From contig MNTU01000038.1 of the NCBI GenBank assembly GCA_001917125.1, forward strand, positions 1 through 64,000: a stretch of 64,000 bases of DNA, written 5' to 3'. The stretch comes from Azospirillum sp. 47_25. Lineage in GTDB: Bacteria > Pseudomonadota > Alphaproteobacteria > RF32 > CAG-239. A program made the translations under genes and the position numbers. The notes beneath the pieces were generated by a model. The model did not search any database, was not told the DNA's origin, and saw only the letters and a list, made by a program, of their open reading frames with translations. Positions 44,567 through 53,784 of the stretch are shown here, piece by piece (positions within the stretch are counted from its first letter, which is position 1; each line of letters begins with the position of its first letter).

Positions 44567-45646
44567 ATGAACTTAACATTTCTCATTATCGCCGCCGTTC
44601 TTTTATGCTGTTTTTTTGCCGCTTATCTCTGGTTCGCCGTTATCAACCGCCGGCTGAACGACATTTCTTTCGGTTCCCCTTTTTTCGGTAATGTTTTTTT
44701 TCCGGTCTGGCTCGTCGCCTTTGCCGGATGCACTGCCCTTTATTTTCTGCTGCCGGAACAAAACGATCAGCTGTTCGACATTTCGTTTTTGAACGTCGCC
44801 GCCGCTTTCATATCGGCTGCCGCCGTCTGCCTGCTGTCACTGCATGCACGCATCGCCCGCTGGAATTATGCCCTGTTTTTAGCGGCGGCAATATTAAACA
44901 CCCTTTTGCTCCCTCAGGATTTTATGCTTTTTGAGGGCACACTTCCTTTCTGGCTTGATCGTCTGACCATTGCTCTGATTTGGAGCCTTTTTGCCTGGGC
45001 ATACAAATATCTTGACGGACTGGAAGGCATTGTCGTCGTTCAAACTGTCACCCCGCTGTGCGGTATGGTAATTCTCGCTTTTCTCGGCACAATTCCGATT
45101 CTCACCGGCTGTTTCAGTGCCGTTTTTGCCCTGATTATGACGGCCTACGCCGTTTATAACTGGTATCCGGCCCAATTGCGGCTGACAACATCCGGCTGCC
45201 AGGCGCTCGGCTTCCTTACCGCCTGGCTGTTTATGCTGGCTGCCCGTGAAGGATCAGCCTCCTGCGCTCTGATTTTCAGCCTCTATTATATTGTTGAAGT
45301 TATCTGGGCCGGTCTCAAAAAACTGAGCCGCAAACCGCAATATCAGGAAATCGTTCCCAACACATTCTATTACCAGACCAACCTTTCCGGTCTGTCGCCG
45401 GACATCATCAGCGAAAACATTTTCAAGTTGGATGCCCTGCTGGTCATTTTCGGATGCTTTCAGATTTATGCGCCGAACAGCTACTCTCTCGCCATTTTAG
45501 GCGTAATTCTCACGTTTTGGTTTTTAAACCACCTCCGCAACTGGCAGGTAGCGGAACGCAGTCTCGGTGAAATCAACCGGGAAGTCGTTAAAGACCTCAA
45601 AGAAAACGTTGAGGATATCAAAAAAAACCTTGATAAGGACATCTAA
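44567..45646 (+). CDS. Polytopic membrane protein, unknown function
   Basis: This 359-residue protein has about ten hydrophobic spans and a charged amphipathic C-terminus of about 45 residues that resembles a coiled coil (EINREVVKDLKENVEDIKK). I recognise no family. It is followed after 5 bp by a TPR protein, so the two are co-transcribed and may interact. Confidence 0.7.
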   Translation: MNLTFLIIAAVLLCCFFAAYLWFAVINRRLNDISFGSPFFGNVFFPVWLVAFAGCTALYFLLPEQNDQLFDISFLNVAAAFISAAAVCLLSLHARIARWNYALFLAAAILNTLLLPQDFMLFEGTLPFWLDRLTIALIWSLFAWAYKYLDGLEGIVVVQTVTPLCGMVILAFLGTIPILTGCFSAVFALIMTAYAVYNWYPAQLRLTTSGCQALGFLTAWLFMLAAREGSASCALIFSLYYIVEVIWAGLKKLSRKPQYQEIVPNTFYYQTNLSGLSPDIISENIFKLDALLVIFGCFQIYAPNSYSLAILGVILTFWFLNHLRNWQVAERSLGEINREVVKDLKENVEDIKKNLDKDI

Positions 45647-45651
45647 GCCGC

Positions 45652-47010
45652 ATGACTGTTTTTGCCTCTTTCAAAAAACTGTTCCGTCCGAAACCTGAAC
45701 GGCTGCCCGAAAGGTTAGCGGCGTGCTCGGCCGTCAAATTCAAAGTTGTCGTTATCGATTTTCTTGATAACATTGAAAGCAGTGGCGGCGAAAATCTGGC
45801 CCGGCTTCTCAGCACTCAGGAAGGACTGAGCCTTTCTTTCTTTGATGAAAACTTTCCCAAAAGTTTTCTCAACCTTGAAAGCCGAACCCTGTTTGACCTT
45901 ATCGACCGCGGACAGGCCATTATCGAAAAAACCGGCGCTGACGTCATCATTTGGGGATACCGCGACAACGACCGCATCCGCCTCAATTTCCAAACCGAAA
46001 GGCAATATGAAAACGAAGACAACGCCTACATCTCCCTGCTTGACAGCTTTTTCTTTCCGGCCTGTTTCTTTGAACATCCCGGACAGTTTCCCTCGGCTAT
46101 CTTAAACCTGATTTACGGAGCGGTCATCAGCTCGCTGAACCCGGTTAATGCGGCGGCTAAAATCCAAAAACGTTATCTGTTGAAAAAGATAATCGACAAG
46201 CTCACCAAAGACAATTCTGCCAAAGCCGTTTCGGTTGAATATATGCCGTATATCATGAATTTTCTCGGTATAATTTATCTCAACTACGCCCATGACAACC
46301 GTGATGAAAAAGACTTCAAAATAACCAAAAGCCTGTTTGAAACAGCCATCAAACATCAGGATTTAATCACCTCGCCCCTTCACCTTGGCTGTATTTACTA
46401 CCACCTCGGACAGCTTTACGACTGCGGTACCCGCTATATGGAAAATCGTCCGGGAAGCTATTTCAAAGGCGCCATTGAATTTTACCGTCAGGCTCAGCGT
46501 TACCTAGGCAAATATACTTATCCTTACGATTACGGCTATATTTCATACCGGCTGTCTCACCTGTTTTTTAATTTTTGGCGCCAAAAAGAAGACATTCAGG
46601 CTCTGCGTGATGCCGTCTTTCAGCTGCGGGAAGCCGAAAAGATCTATACTTATGCCCTCTTTCCGGACTTTTGGGCCGTTATTCAGGGCGAACTCGGTCA
46701 AATGCTCGGCCTGCTGGGGAACCTGACCAAAAGCGAAGACATCTCCGAACTTGCGGTCAACTGCTATCGCAACCAGCAAAAAGTTATAACCGAACGCCGC
46801 GACCCGATAACTTGGGCCCTGGCACAGGAAAACATCGGCGACATCTACTACCGCATCGGCAAAAACAGCGAAGACCGCCCGCATCTTGAAGACGCTCTGG
46901 AATGCTACCATGACGCCCTCTATATCTTCGAAAACGCCGGCAACGAAGATAAAATCAAAAATATCATGACCAGCATTGCCCGCACCAACCAGTGCTTAAA
47001 TTTGATTTAG
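45652..47010 (+). CDS. TPR protein with alpha/beta N-terminal domain
   Basis: This 452-residue protein has an N-terminal domain (about residues 25-150) with beta-strand-rich segments such as FKVVVIDFLDN and ADVIIWGYRDN, resembling TolB-type N-terminal folds. A series of TPR-like helical hairpins follows (about residues 200-450). No signal peptide is seen. It lies downstream of a polytopic membrane protein. The exact partners are unknown. Confidence 0.7.
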   Translation: MTVFASFKKLFRPKPERLPERLAACSAVKFKVVVIDFLDNIESSGGENLARLLSTQEGLSLSFFDENFPKSFLNLESRTLFDLIDRGQAIIEKTGADVIIWGYRDNDRIRLNFQTERQYENEDNAYISLLDSFFFPACFFEHPGQFPSAILNLIYGAVISSLNPVNAAAKIQKRYLLKKIIDKLTKDNSAKAVSVEYMPYIMNFLGIIYLNYAHDNRDEKDFKITKSLFETAIKHQDLITSPLHLGCIYYHLGQLYDCGTRYMENRPGSYFKGAIEFYRQAQRYLGKYTYPYDYGYISYRLSHLFFNFWRQKEDIQALRDAVFQLREAEKIYTYALFPDFWAVIQGELGQMLGLLGNLTKSEDISELAVNCYRNQQKVITERRDPITWALAQENIGDIYYRIGKNSEDRPHLEDALECYHDALYIFENAGNEDKIKNIMTSIARTNQCLNLI

Positions 47011-47074
47011 AAACCGGGAAACAATCCCTGTCGTTAACCGTTTTAAATTTCCGTAAAAAATAAGAAAAAACTTC

Positions 47075-47105
47075 TTGACTTAGAGCATACTCTAAAAATT
47101 ATGCT
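47075..47105 (+). promoter_or_regulatory. MerR-type promoter/operator 1
   Basis: TTGACT (47075-47080) and TATGCT (47100-47105) are separated by a 19-bp spacer that carries the dyad TAGAG-CATA-CTCTA. A 19-bp spacer with a central dyad is the signature of MerR-family activators, which untwist the promoter. It lies 28 bp before the Tat-signal flavoprotein gene. No MerR gene is in the window. Confidence 0.75.
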
Positions 47106-47132
47106 GATAAATATTTTAACGGAACCAACAAA

Positions 47133-47777
47133 ATGAATCGACGCAATTTTATTAAAAACACCCTGATTGCCGCGGCAGTTGCCGCCGGCGGCTCAATCTT
47201 GGGAAAAACGGCAAAATCAGCTCTTTTACGGGAGAATAAAAAAATGAAGATCCTCGTTTTAACCGGAAGTCCGCGCCCAAACGGCAATTCCAACACCTTG
47301 GCCGACAACTTCATTAAAGGCGCCGAAGCCGCCGGCCATAAAGTCTTTCGCTTCGATGCCGCTTTCAAACAGGTTCACCCCTGCATTGCCTGTAATTCCT
47401 GCGGCATGAACGGCCCTTGCGTTTTCAAAGACGATTTTGAATTTGTCCGCACCCACATCATCGATGCCGATATGGTTGTCTTTGCCACACCGATGTATTA
47501 CTTCGGATTTTCCGCCCAGCTTAAAAGCGTTATTGACCGTTTCTACGCCGTTAACGGCCAAATCCATCGCCCCAAAAAAGCGGCTCTGTTGATGACTTAT
47601 GCCAACACCGCCGCCTCTGAAGCCGAACCGATTAAAATGCATTATAACGTTCTGTTGAACTATCTCGGCTGGACCGACGCGGGACAAATTATCGTTCCCG
47701 GCGTCTGGCCCGTTGGTGCGGTTAATCAAACCGACTACCCTCGACAGGCTTATGAGCTGGGCAAAAATTTAAAATAA
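47133..47777 (+). CDS. Tat-exported NAD(P)H-dependent FMN reductase-like flavoprotein
   Basis: This 214-residue protein has a twin-arginine signal (RRNFIKN at residues 3-9, then a hydrophobic stretch), followed by a flavodoxin-like fold with the FMN motif GSPRPNGNSNTLA and CIACNSCG. It is an iron-sulfur/flavoprotein-like NADPH-dependent reductase fold, predicted to act in the periplasm. A later Met at residue 38 would give a cytoplasmic form; the Tat signal and upstream MerR-type promoter argue for the longer one. Confidence 0.85.
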   Translation: MNRRNFIKNTLIAAAVAAGGSILGKTAKSALLRENKKMKILVLTGSPRPNGNSNTLADNFIKGAEAAGHKVFRFDAAFKQVHPCIACNSCGMNGPCVFKDDFEFVRTHIIDADMVVFATPMYYFGFSAQLKSVIDRFYAVNGQIHRPKKAALLMTYANTAASEAEPIKMHYNVLLNYLGWTDAGQIIVPGVWPVGAVNQTDYPRQAYELGKNLK

Positions 47778-47817
47778 CCGCCCATAAAATAAATGGTAAA
47801 TTTTTATAAAAAAAGAC

Positions 47818-47848
47818 TTGACTTAGAGTAAGCTCGAAATGCTAAGCT
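47818..47848 (+). promoter_or_regulatory. MerR-type promoter/operator 2
   Basis: TTGACT (47818-47823) and TAAGCT (47843-47848) are again separated by exactly 19 bp, with the half-dyad TAGAG-TAAG-CTCGA. The -35 and left arm are identical to operator 1. It lies 34 bp before the aldo/keto reductase gene, in the gap after the flavoprotein gene. Confidence 0.7.
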
Positions 47849-47881
47849 TCTGTAAACTCGATTTATTAGAGGAGTTTTTTG

Positions 47882-49120
47882 ATGAACAGACGCGAATTTT
47901 TAATGATAACCCTTGCCGCTTTTGCCCTTTCGGCCCTGCCCAAGCTGACATTTGCCGAAACCATTCCGGTTTCTGACGCCGTTAAGCATAAAATCGACCC
48001 CAAAAATAAACTCGGATTCGGCTTTATGCGGCTGCCGCTGAAAAATCCGGAAGACCAGACCTCCATCGACTATGCGGCTCTCAATCAAATGGTAGATCTG
48101 TTTTTACAACGCGGTTTCACTTATTTTGACACCGCCTGGATGTATATGGGTTATGAGAGCGAAGTCGCCCTCCGCAAATCGTTGGTCGAACGCCACCCCA
48201 GAAATAAATTTACCGTTGCCAGCAAACTCCCGATCGGTTATCTGAAAAGCAAAGAAGAACAAGAACAGATTTTTAACAAACAGCTGGAAAAAACCGGACT
48301 GGATTACTTCGACTATTATTTGGTTCACAACGTCAATGCCAACACCATCGGCAATGCCCGCCGATATGACAGCTTCAAATTTATCGCCGACAAGAAAAAG
48401 GAAGGCAAAATCAAACATATCGGTTTTTCTTTTCATGATAAGCCGGAACTGTTGGAAGAAGTGTTGAAAGAGCACCCCGAAGTTGAATTCGTCCAGTTGC
48501 AGATTAACTATATTGACTGGGACAACGCCAGCATTCAGTCACGCAAATGCTATGAAATTGCTCAGAAATACAACAAACCGGTTGTCGTTATGGAACCGGT
48601 CAAAGGCGGCAGCCTGGCCGTTGTACCGCCGGCAGTCGAAAAAATCTTCAAAGAAGCCGAACCGAATATGTCGGTAGCCTCCTGGGCGATTCGTTATGCG
48701 GCATCCCTCCCCGGTGTCATGATGGTTTTAAGCGGCATGAGCAATATGGAACAGTTGGAAGACAACACCTCATATATGCAAAACTTCAAACCGCTGGACG
48801 ACAAGGAAATGAAAGTCATCGAAAACGCGGTAAAAACATTGCATGCGTCGGTTTCGATTCCCTGCACCGCCTGCAAATACTGCGTCGAATTCTGCCCGAT
48901 GAAAATAGCCATTCCCGACTACTTCGCCTTATACAATGCCGAAAAACAGGAACGCTCGGACAAACCGTTCAATGCTCAGCGTCTGTACTACGATAATCTC
49001 ACCAAATCGCACGGCAAGGCTTCTGCCTGCATCAGCTGCCGAATGTGCGAAAAACATTGTCCGCAGCATATTGAAATCAGCAAATGGATGAAAGAAGTAG
49101 CCAAAACATTTGAAGCATAA
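47882..49120 (+). CDS. Tat-exported aldo/keto reductase with C-terminal 2[4Fe-4S]
   Basis: This 412-residue protein has a Tat signal (NRREFLM, residues 2-8, hydrophobic core, cleavage near TFAE), an aldo/keto reductase barrel ([14 protein letters not shown] with the catalytic Asp, Tyr, and a Lys in ASKL) and a C-terminal ferredoxin domain. The latter carries [12 protein letters not shown] and [12 protein letters not shown] for two clusters. The ATG at 47882 has AGGAG 8 nt upstream. It is transported folded, consistent with cofactors being inserted in the cytoplasm. The substrate is unknown. Confidence 0.9.
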   Translation: MNRREFLMITLAAFALSALPKLTFAETIPVSDAVKHKIDPKNKLGFGFMRLPLKNPEDQTSIDYAALNQMVDLFLQRGFTYFDTAWMYMGYESEVALRKSLVERHPRNKFTVASKLPIGYLKSKEEQEQIFNKQLEKTGLDYFDYYLVHNVNANTIGNARRYDSFKFIADKKKEGKIKHIGFSFHDKPELLEEVLKEHPEVEFVQLQINYIDWDNASIQSRKCYEIAQKYNKPVVVMEPVKGGSLAVVPPAVEKIFKEAEPNMSVASWAIRYAASLPGVMMVLSGMSNMEQLEDNTSYMQNFKPLDDKEMKVIENAVKTLHASVSIPCTACKYCVEFCPMKIAIPDYFALYNAEKQERSDKPFNAQRLYYDNLTKSHGKASACISCRMCEKHCPQHIEISKWMKEVAKTFEA

Positions 49121-49130
49121 GGAAACAAAC

Positions 49131-49712
49131 ATGAACAAAATTTTATTATTCGGAACCGTCATTTTTTCCATACTGGCATTCAGCGGTTACAAGGCCTTTG
49201 CCCAGCTGCGCGAAGAAAACAAACAGCCTGCGGCCGCCGCACCGAAAATCCTGATTGCCTATTATTCCTACAGCGGCAATACGAAAGAAGTTGCCGAAGC
49301 CATTCACGAAAAAATCGGCGGCGATATCTTTGAAATCAAAACCGAAGGAAGCTATCCCGAGGCATACCGCCCAATGACCCAGCAGGCAAAAAAAGAAATT
49401 CAGGACGGATACCGTCCCAAACTGACAACAAGCGTAGCCGACATTTCCCAATACGATATCGTCTTCTTAGGCTCCCCCAACTGGTGGGGAACCATCACGC
49501 CGCAGGTCAGTAGCTTCCTCGCCGCATATAACCTTTCCGGCAAAACGGTTATCCCGTTCGTTACCCACGGCGGCGGCGGTGTTCAAAACACAGTAACCGA
49601 CATGACTGCTCAATGCAAAGGCTGCCGGGTCTCCGACAACGGCTGGGGCGGCTACGGCAGCCGCACCATGGGTATTTCAGGCTGGTTGAAAGACTTGGGT
49701 TTGATAAAATAA
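49131..49712 (+). CDS. Exported flavodoxin
   Basis: This 193-residue protein has an N-terminal signal-like hydrophobic segment (residues 1-26, ending KAFAQL) and a flavodoxin domain with the FMN phosphate loop SYSGNTKEVAE and the GSPNWWGT segment. The ATG at 49131 has AAGGAAA upstream; an earlier in-frame Met is less favoured. It lies 10 bp after the aldo/keto reductase and probably feeds electrons to it. Confidence 0.88.
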   Translation: MNKILLFGTVIFSILAFSGYKAFAQLREENKQPAAAAPKILIAYYSYSGNTKEVAEAIHEKIGGDIFEIKTEGSYPEAYRPMTQQAKKEIQDGYRPKLTTSVADISQYDIVFLGSPNWWGTITPQVSSFLAAYNLSGKTVIPFVTHGGGGVQNTVTDMTAQCKGCRVSDNGWGGYGSRTMGISGWLKDLGLIK

Positions 49713-49785
49713 ATACTTGTCTGAAACGAAAAACCGGACACGCTCTTACTGCCTGATTTAACAAACCTGTTGAAAAGAAAAGAAC

Positions 49786-51057
49786 ATGAACAAATATCGT
49801 TACTTAAGAGCCGGAGCCGCCGTTATCATCGGCATTCTGAGCGTTTCTGCCTTTGCCGGACTGTTTTATCCGCTCAAAATATTTGACTTTCAGCTGACTG
49901 CTTTGTTACAGCGCGTTTTGGTGGACTTTTCACTTTTCGCGGTGATTTTAGCCGCCGCGCTCGTGCTTTTCACTTTTCTTTTCGGACGAATATATTGTTC
50001 CATACTTTGCCCGCTCGGTTTGTATCAGGAATTTCTAATGCTCCTTTTCCGGCGCCGCACCGGATTCCGACCAAACCGCCCCTACAAATATTTCCTTGCC
50101 GCTCTGGTTTTCGGCGCCTTAATCGGCGGAACGGCCGTTCTTGTTCGCCTGATTGATCCATATACGCTGTTCGGTTCTGCCGCCGGCAGTGCCTGGCTCG
50201 GTCTCAGCATATCAGCTCTGCTGGCTGTTCTCGTCTGGTTCAGAGGACGTCTCTTTTGCAGCAACATCTGCCCTGTCGGCGCTGTTTTGGGCATAATATC
50301 CAAACACGCCGTTAATAAAATTTACATTGAAAAAAGCCAATGCGTTTCCTGCGGCCTCTGCGCATCCCGCTGCCCCACCGGCAGCATAGACTTCAAAAAC
50401 AAAACCGTTGACAATGAAACCTGTATCAAATGCTTCAACTGTCTGAGCCGCTGCCACAGAAACAGCCTTCATTACGGAACCGCACCGATTCCCGCGGCAC
50501 CGTTCAGTCCGACACGCCGAAAATTGCTGACAGGCGGAGCCGTCGCGGCAATTTTCGTTCTCGCGCTGAAAAGCGGCATTGACTTAGGCAAAGCCGTTGC
50601 CGCCAAAGTAAAAAAAACCGTTTTGCCTGCAGGCACCGGAAATGCGGAAAACTTCGCCAACCGCTGCCTGAACTGCAATCTCTGCGTTCAAAACTGTCCG
50701 ATGCAAATCATCAAAAAAGCCGACGGAGATTACCCGGCGGTTCATATTGACTACACCGACGGTTTTTGCGATTATGATTGCCGTAAATGCTCGGAAATAT
50801 GCCCCTCCGGCGCAATCAAACGGCTGACTTTGGCTGAAAAGCAGAAAACACAAATCGGCCTGGCCGTCATCAATGAAAACACCTGCATCAAATGCGGCCT
50901 CTGTGTCATGAAATGCCCCCGGGGAGCAATAAGCAAAGAAGACGGCAGTTTTCCGCTGATTAACACAGATGAATGTATCGGCTGCGGCGCATGCCAAAAC
51001 GCCTGCCCGGTCAAAGCCATAACCGTCATGCCGATTGAACAACAAAAAATACTGTAA
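49786..51057 (+). CDS. NapH/NapG-like polyferredoxin fusion with internal twin-Arg motif
   Basis: This 423-residue protein has an N-terminal NapH-like membrane part (about five spans, with CSILCP and CSNICP). A cytosolic 2[4Fe-4S] domain follows (CVSCGLCASRCP, CIKCFNCLSRC, residues 186-223). Then comes an internal TRRKLLTGGAV with a hydrophobic span (residues 243-266) and four further cluster motifs (CLNCNLCVQNCP, CDYDCRKCSEICP, CIKCGLCVMKCP, CIGCGACQNACP, residues 294-407). The internal twin-Arg implies that the last part is moved across by Tat, as in NapG. It would carry electrons from quinol or cytoplasm to the periplasmic flavo/Fe-S proteins upstream. Confidence 0.85.
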   Translation: MNKYRYLRAGAAVIIGILSVSAFAGLFYPLKIFDFQLTALLQRVLVDFSLFAVILAAALVLFTFLFGRIYCSILCPLGLYQEFLMLLFRRRTGFRPNRPYKYFLAALVFGALIGGTAVLVRLIDPYTLFGSAAGSAWLGLSISALLAVLVWFRGRLFCSNICPVGAVLGIISKHAVNKIYIEKSQCVSCGLCASRCPTGSIDFKNKTVDNETCIKCFNCLSRCHRNSLHYGTAPIPAAPFSPTRRKLLTGGAVAAIFVLALKSGIDLGKAVAAKVKKTVLPAGTGNAENFANRCLNCNLCVQNCPMQIIKKADGDYPAVHIDYTDGFCDYDCRKCSEICPSGAIKRLTLAEKQKTQIGLAVINENTCIKCGLCVMKCPRGAISKEDGSFPLINTDECIGCGACQNACPVKAITVMPIEQQKIL

Positions 51058-51069
51058 AGGAGAAAACAC

Positions 51070-51282
51070 ATGTCATTGGGATTAACCGAAATCGCCCTCA
51101 TTTTAGTTGTCGTTCTGGTTTTATTCGGAGGCAAACGCATTCCCGAACTGGCCAAAGCGCTCGGTAAAGCACAATATGAATACAAAAAAGCCAAAGAAAT
51201 GCTGCAAAATGAAGCCAAAGACTTAAAAGACAGCGTCGAAAAAGCGGCGGAAGAAGAAGAAAAGAAAAACAAAGACCAATAA
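51070..51282 (+). CDS. tatA: Sec-independent translocase TatA/TatE
   Basis: This 70-residue protein has the N-terminal TM helix ([16 protein letters not shown]), the [14 protein letters not shown] hinge/amphipathic helix and a charged tail. It forms the pore of the Tat system. The start is supported by AAGGAG. It overlaps tatC by 1 bp. Confidence 0.93.
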   Translation: MSLGLTEIALILVVVLVLFGGKRIPELAKALGKAQYEYKKAKEMLQNEAKDLKDSVEKAAEEEEKKNKDQ

Positions 51283-51998
51283 TGCAAGAACAAGACGAAA
51301 GCCTGATTCTGCATCTGGAAGCTCTGCGCACCATGTTGATAAAATGTTTTGTCGCATTGGGCGTCGGTTTGCTCCCGATGTTTCTCGCCGCCCCTTACGG
51401 CATGAACGGACTGATAAAAATCATTATCGGCAACAATAACGTTTCGCTCAACTACTTTTCGCCGATGGAAGTTTTTATCCTCCAGATTAAAATTGCCGTC
51501 GTCTTGGATTTACTGATCTGTTTTCCCTATATTGCGCGTCAGATATGGAAATTTTTGCTCCCGGCGCTTTACGACAATGAACGCAGGTTTATAAAATCGA
51601 TTGTTTTCGCTTCTTCCGGTCTCTTCATCGTCGGCGTTCTGTTCTGCATCTTTTTTATCCTGCCGCTGATTATCAATTTCGGCATCAGTTTTGCCACGCC
51701 GGACATTAAGGCGGTTTTCGGCATCTCCAACATTATCGGCCTGACTCTGATGCTGTCGGTCATATTCGGACTGATGTTTCAGTTTCCGTTGATAACTTAT
51801 TCGCTGATTCGTGCCGGCATTGCCTCTTATGAAGGCATAAAAAACAAACGACCTTATATTTTTGTCGCGATTTTAATCATTGCCGGCATACTCACCCCGC
51901 CGGACATCGTCAGCCAGCTGATGCTGACGATTCCGACTTATCTACTGTTTGAGGCGGGACTTTTTGCCGCTCGCAAATATAAACGAACCGGAGACTGA
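51282..51998 (+). CDS. tatC: Sec-independent translocase TatC
   Basis: This 238-residue protein has six spans and the TatC segments LILHLEALRTMLIKC, YFSPMEVFILQIKI and FLLPALYDNERR. It is the Tat signal receptor. No TatB-like protein is present in the cluster, as in minimal TatAC systems; TatB may be encoded elsewhere. It overlaps tatA and is followed after 1 bp by the phosphoesterase. Confidence 0.95.
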   Translation: MQEQDESLILHLEALRTMLIKCFVALGVGLLPMFLAAPYGMNGLIKIIIGNNNVSLNYFSPMEVFILQIKIAVVLDLLICFPYIARQIWKFLLPALYDNERRFIKSIVFASSGLFIVGVLFCIFFILPLIINFGISFATPDIKAVFGISNIIGLTLMLSVIFGLMFQFPLITYSLIRAGIASYEGIKNKRPYIFVAILIIAGILTPPDIVSQLMLTIPTYLLFEAGLFAARKYKRTGD

Positions 51999-51999
51999 A

Positions 52000-53136
52000 A
52001 TGTTAATATGGTATATCATTCTGGCAACAACCATCGCCGTCACCTGTGCCGGACTGCTTTTTCTCGCTAACCGGATTGCCCGCTCCCCTTTCACCGCAAA
52101 GCTCGGACAAGAAACGTCCAAACGGCGGAAAATCTTCGGTGCTGCCGCCGCCGTTTTTCTTTTTACCGCCCTCGCTCTCACTCTTAATCTGATGAACGCG
52201 GTAATTTGCCTGCTGCATATCGTTGTGCTCTGTTTGGCAGGCGACTTTGTTTTTGCCATAATCCAACATTTCAGAAAACAACCATTCAGGCACGATTATG
52301 CCGGAATGGCCGCCCTCCTCCTGAGCCTTGCCGCATTAAGCGCCGGCTGGTATCTTGACCACCATGTCTGGACCACAAACTACACAATCGAAACACCCAA
52401 AAAAATAAAAGACCTCCGTATAGTTCTGTTCGCCGATTCGCATATCGGAACAACATTTGATACCCGGGGTTTTGCCGAACATATCAGCGAAATGCAGCGG
52501 CAAAATCCGGATATCGTATTGGTTGCCGGTGATTTCGTTGACGACGGAACAACCCGTCAGCAGATGATTGAGGCCTGCCGGGCTTTGGGCTCCCTGCAAA
52601 CAACCTACGGCGTTTATTTTGCTTTCGGCAATCACGACAAAGGCTACCACGATCCCGCCGCCCGGGGTTTCACCGGTGATGATTTAATAACTGAACTGAA
52701 AAAGAACAACGTTAAAGTTCTTCAGGATGAAAATACCCTGATTGACAACCGCTTTTATATCATCGGGCGCAAAGACTTCTCGGAAATTCTGCGCGGCAAT
52801 CCCCGCCAAAGCATGAATGAATTGCTGCAAAACCTGAATAAAGAAAAATTCTCCATTATCCTCGATCACCAGCCCAATGACTATAACAATCAAACCGATG
52901 CCGAAGCTGACCTTGTCCTCTCCGGACACACTCACGGCGGACAGCTCTTCCCCCTGAATAAAGTCGGCGAATGGATTGGTGCAAACGATAAAACCTATGG
53001 ATATGAAAAACGAAAACAAACAAACTTTATCGTCACATCCGGCCTCTCCGACTGGGCCATCAAGTTCAAAACCGGTACAAAATCCGAATTTGTCGTCATT
53101 GATATCAAACACAACAACTCGCCCTCATCCCAATGA
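52000..53136 (+). CDS. Membrane-anchored metallophosphoesterase
   Basis: This 378-residue protein has about four N-terminal spans and a calcineurin-like domain with all metal motifs: FADSHIG, GDFVDDG, GNHDKGY and SGHTHGGQLFPL. It resembles the YkuE/YaeI-type outer-leaflet phosphodiesterases, so it may act on membrane or LPS-type phosphate esters. The ATG at 52000 has GGAG upstream and lies one base after the tatC stop; it ends the operon. Confidence 0.85.
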   Translation: MLIWYIILATTIAVTCAGLLFLANRIARSPFTAKLGQETSKRRKIFGAAAAVFLFTALALTLNLMNAVICLLHIVVLCLAGDFVFAIIQHFRKQPFRHDYAGMAALLLSLAALSAGWYLDHHVWTTNYTIETPKKIKDLRIVLFADSHIGTTFDTRGFAEHISEMQRQNPDIVLVAGDFVDDGTTRQQMIEACRALGSLQTTYGVYFAFGNHDKGYHDPAARGFTGDDLITELKKNNVKVLQDENTLIDNRFYIIGRKDFSEILRGNPRQSMNELLQNLNKEKFSIILDHQPNDYNNQTDAEADLVLSGHTHGGQLFPLNKVGEWIGANDKTYGYEKRKQTNFIVTSGLSDWAIKFKTGTKSEFVVIDIKHNNSPSSQ

Positions 53137-53162
53137 GCCCGGACAAAGTTTAAACACATCAA

Positions 53163-53193
53163 TAAAAAAACCTCCCATAGCGGAGGTTTTTTG
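53163..53193 (+). terminator. Terminator of the redox/Tat operon
   Basis: AAAACCTCC pairs with GGAGGTTTT, followed by T residues, 27 bp after the phosphoesterase stop. Confidence 0.85.
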
Positions 53194-53784
53194 CTATTAG
53201 CTGATGAAGAGAAATTCTTGAGTTCCGTTTGTAACATTCATTCGCTTTGCTATCGCTTGCTCGCTCATTAACAAACTGTCACCTCTCGGAACGAAAATCT
53301 CCGCCGGAGATTTTCTATCGCCTCGCGCCCTCTCGGGTTCAAACCCCATTTCTTACTCTCCATACACAAATCCCCTCTTTTACGAGGGGATTTGTGTATG
53401 GCGGTGTAGTAAATAAGAACGGTATCGAGCATACTAAAGCTTTATATTGCCAAAGCCAAATAACAGGGAATCTACAGGGAATTTTAATCAGATTTCACAC
53501 ACAAAATAATCGCAATTCCACAGAATTGCGAACAAAACGCCAAATTGTAAGCAAATTTATCAGGGAATTTAAAATAAAGAACAGGGAAAATATTTCTATA
53601 TTCAATCAAATAATAAACTCAAATTTTGATAAACATTGCTCAAAACATATGTCAAGAAATTTAATCCATTTGTTCTATAAAAGTTCTGTTTAAATATACC
53701 AAAACTTATGTTATACATATTTCCAATACAAATACTACATTTAGTTAATATGTATTTTTTTATACCATATATAGGATTAAAAAA
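53194..53784. other. Island boundary region, no gene
   Basis: No convincing gene. Near 53336-53348 a GGGTTCAAACCCC sequence looks like an isolated T-arm. CAGGGAA occurs four times (53464, 53475, 53561, 53582). I associate such CAGGGAA runs beside tRNA ends with alphaproteobacterial islands (memory only). GC falls sharply here, so this is the probable left end of the acquired region. A 148-residue open frame (53247-53693) spans the hairpin and looks non-coding. Confidence 0.45.
53361..53400. repeat. Perfect 17-bp inverted repeat (6-nt loop)
   Basis: CATACACAAATCCCCTC (53361-53377) pairs perfectly with 53384-53400 across TTTTAC. There is no U tract on either side, so it is not a standard terminator. 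It sits at the island boundary and follows a T-arm-like sequence, suggesting an attachment-site relic or recombinase site. Confidence 0.6.

Noticed and set aside
53247..53693. A 148-residue forward frame at the island boundary
   Set aside because: It spans a perfect hairpin, contains repeat-derived sequence and has no ribosome site or domain; probably non-coding.
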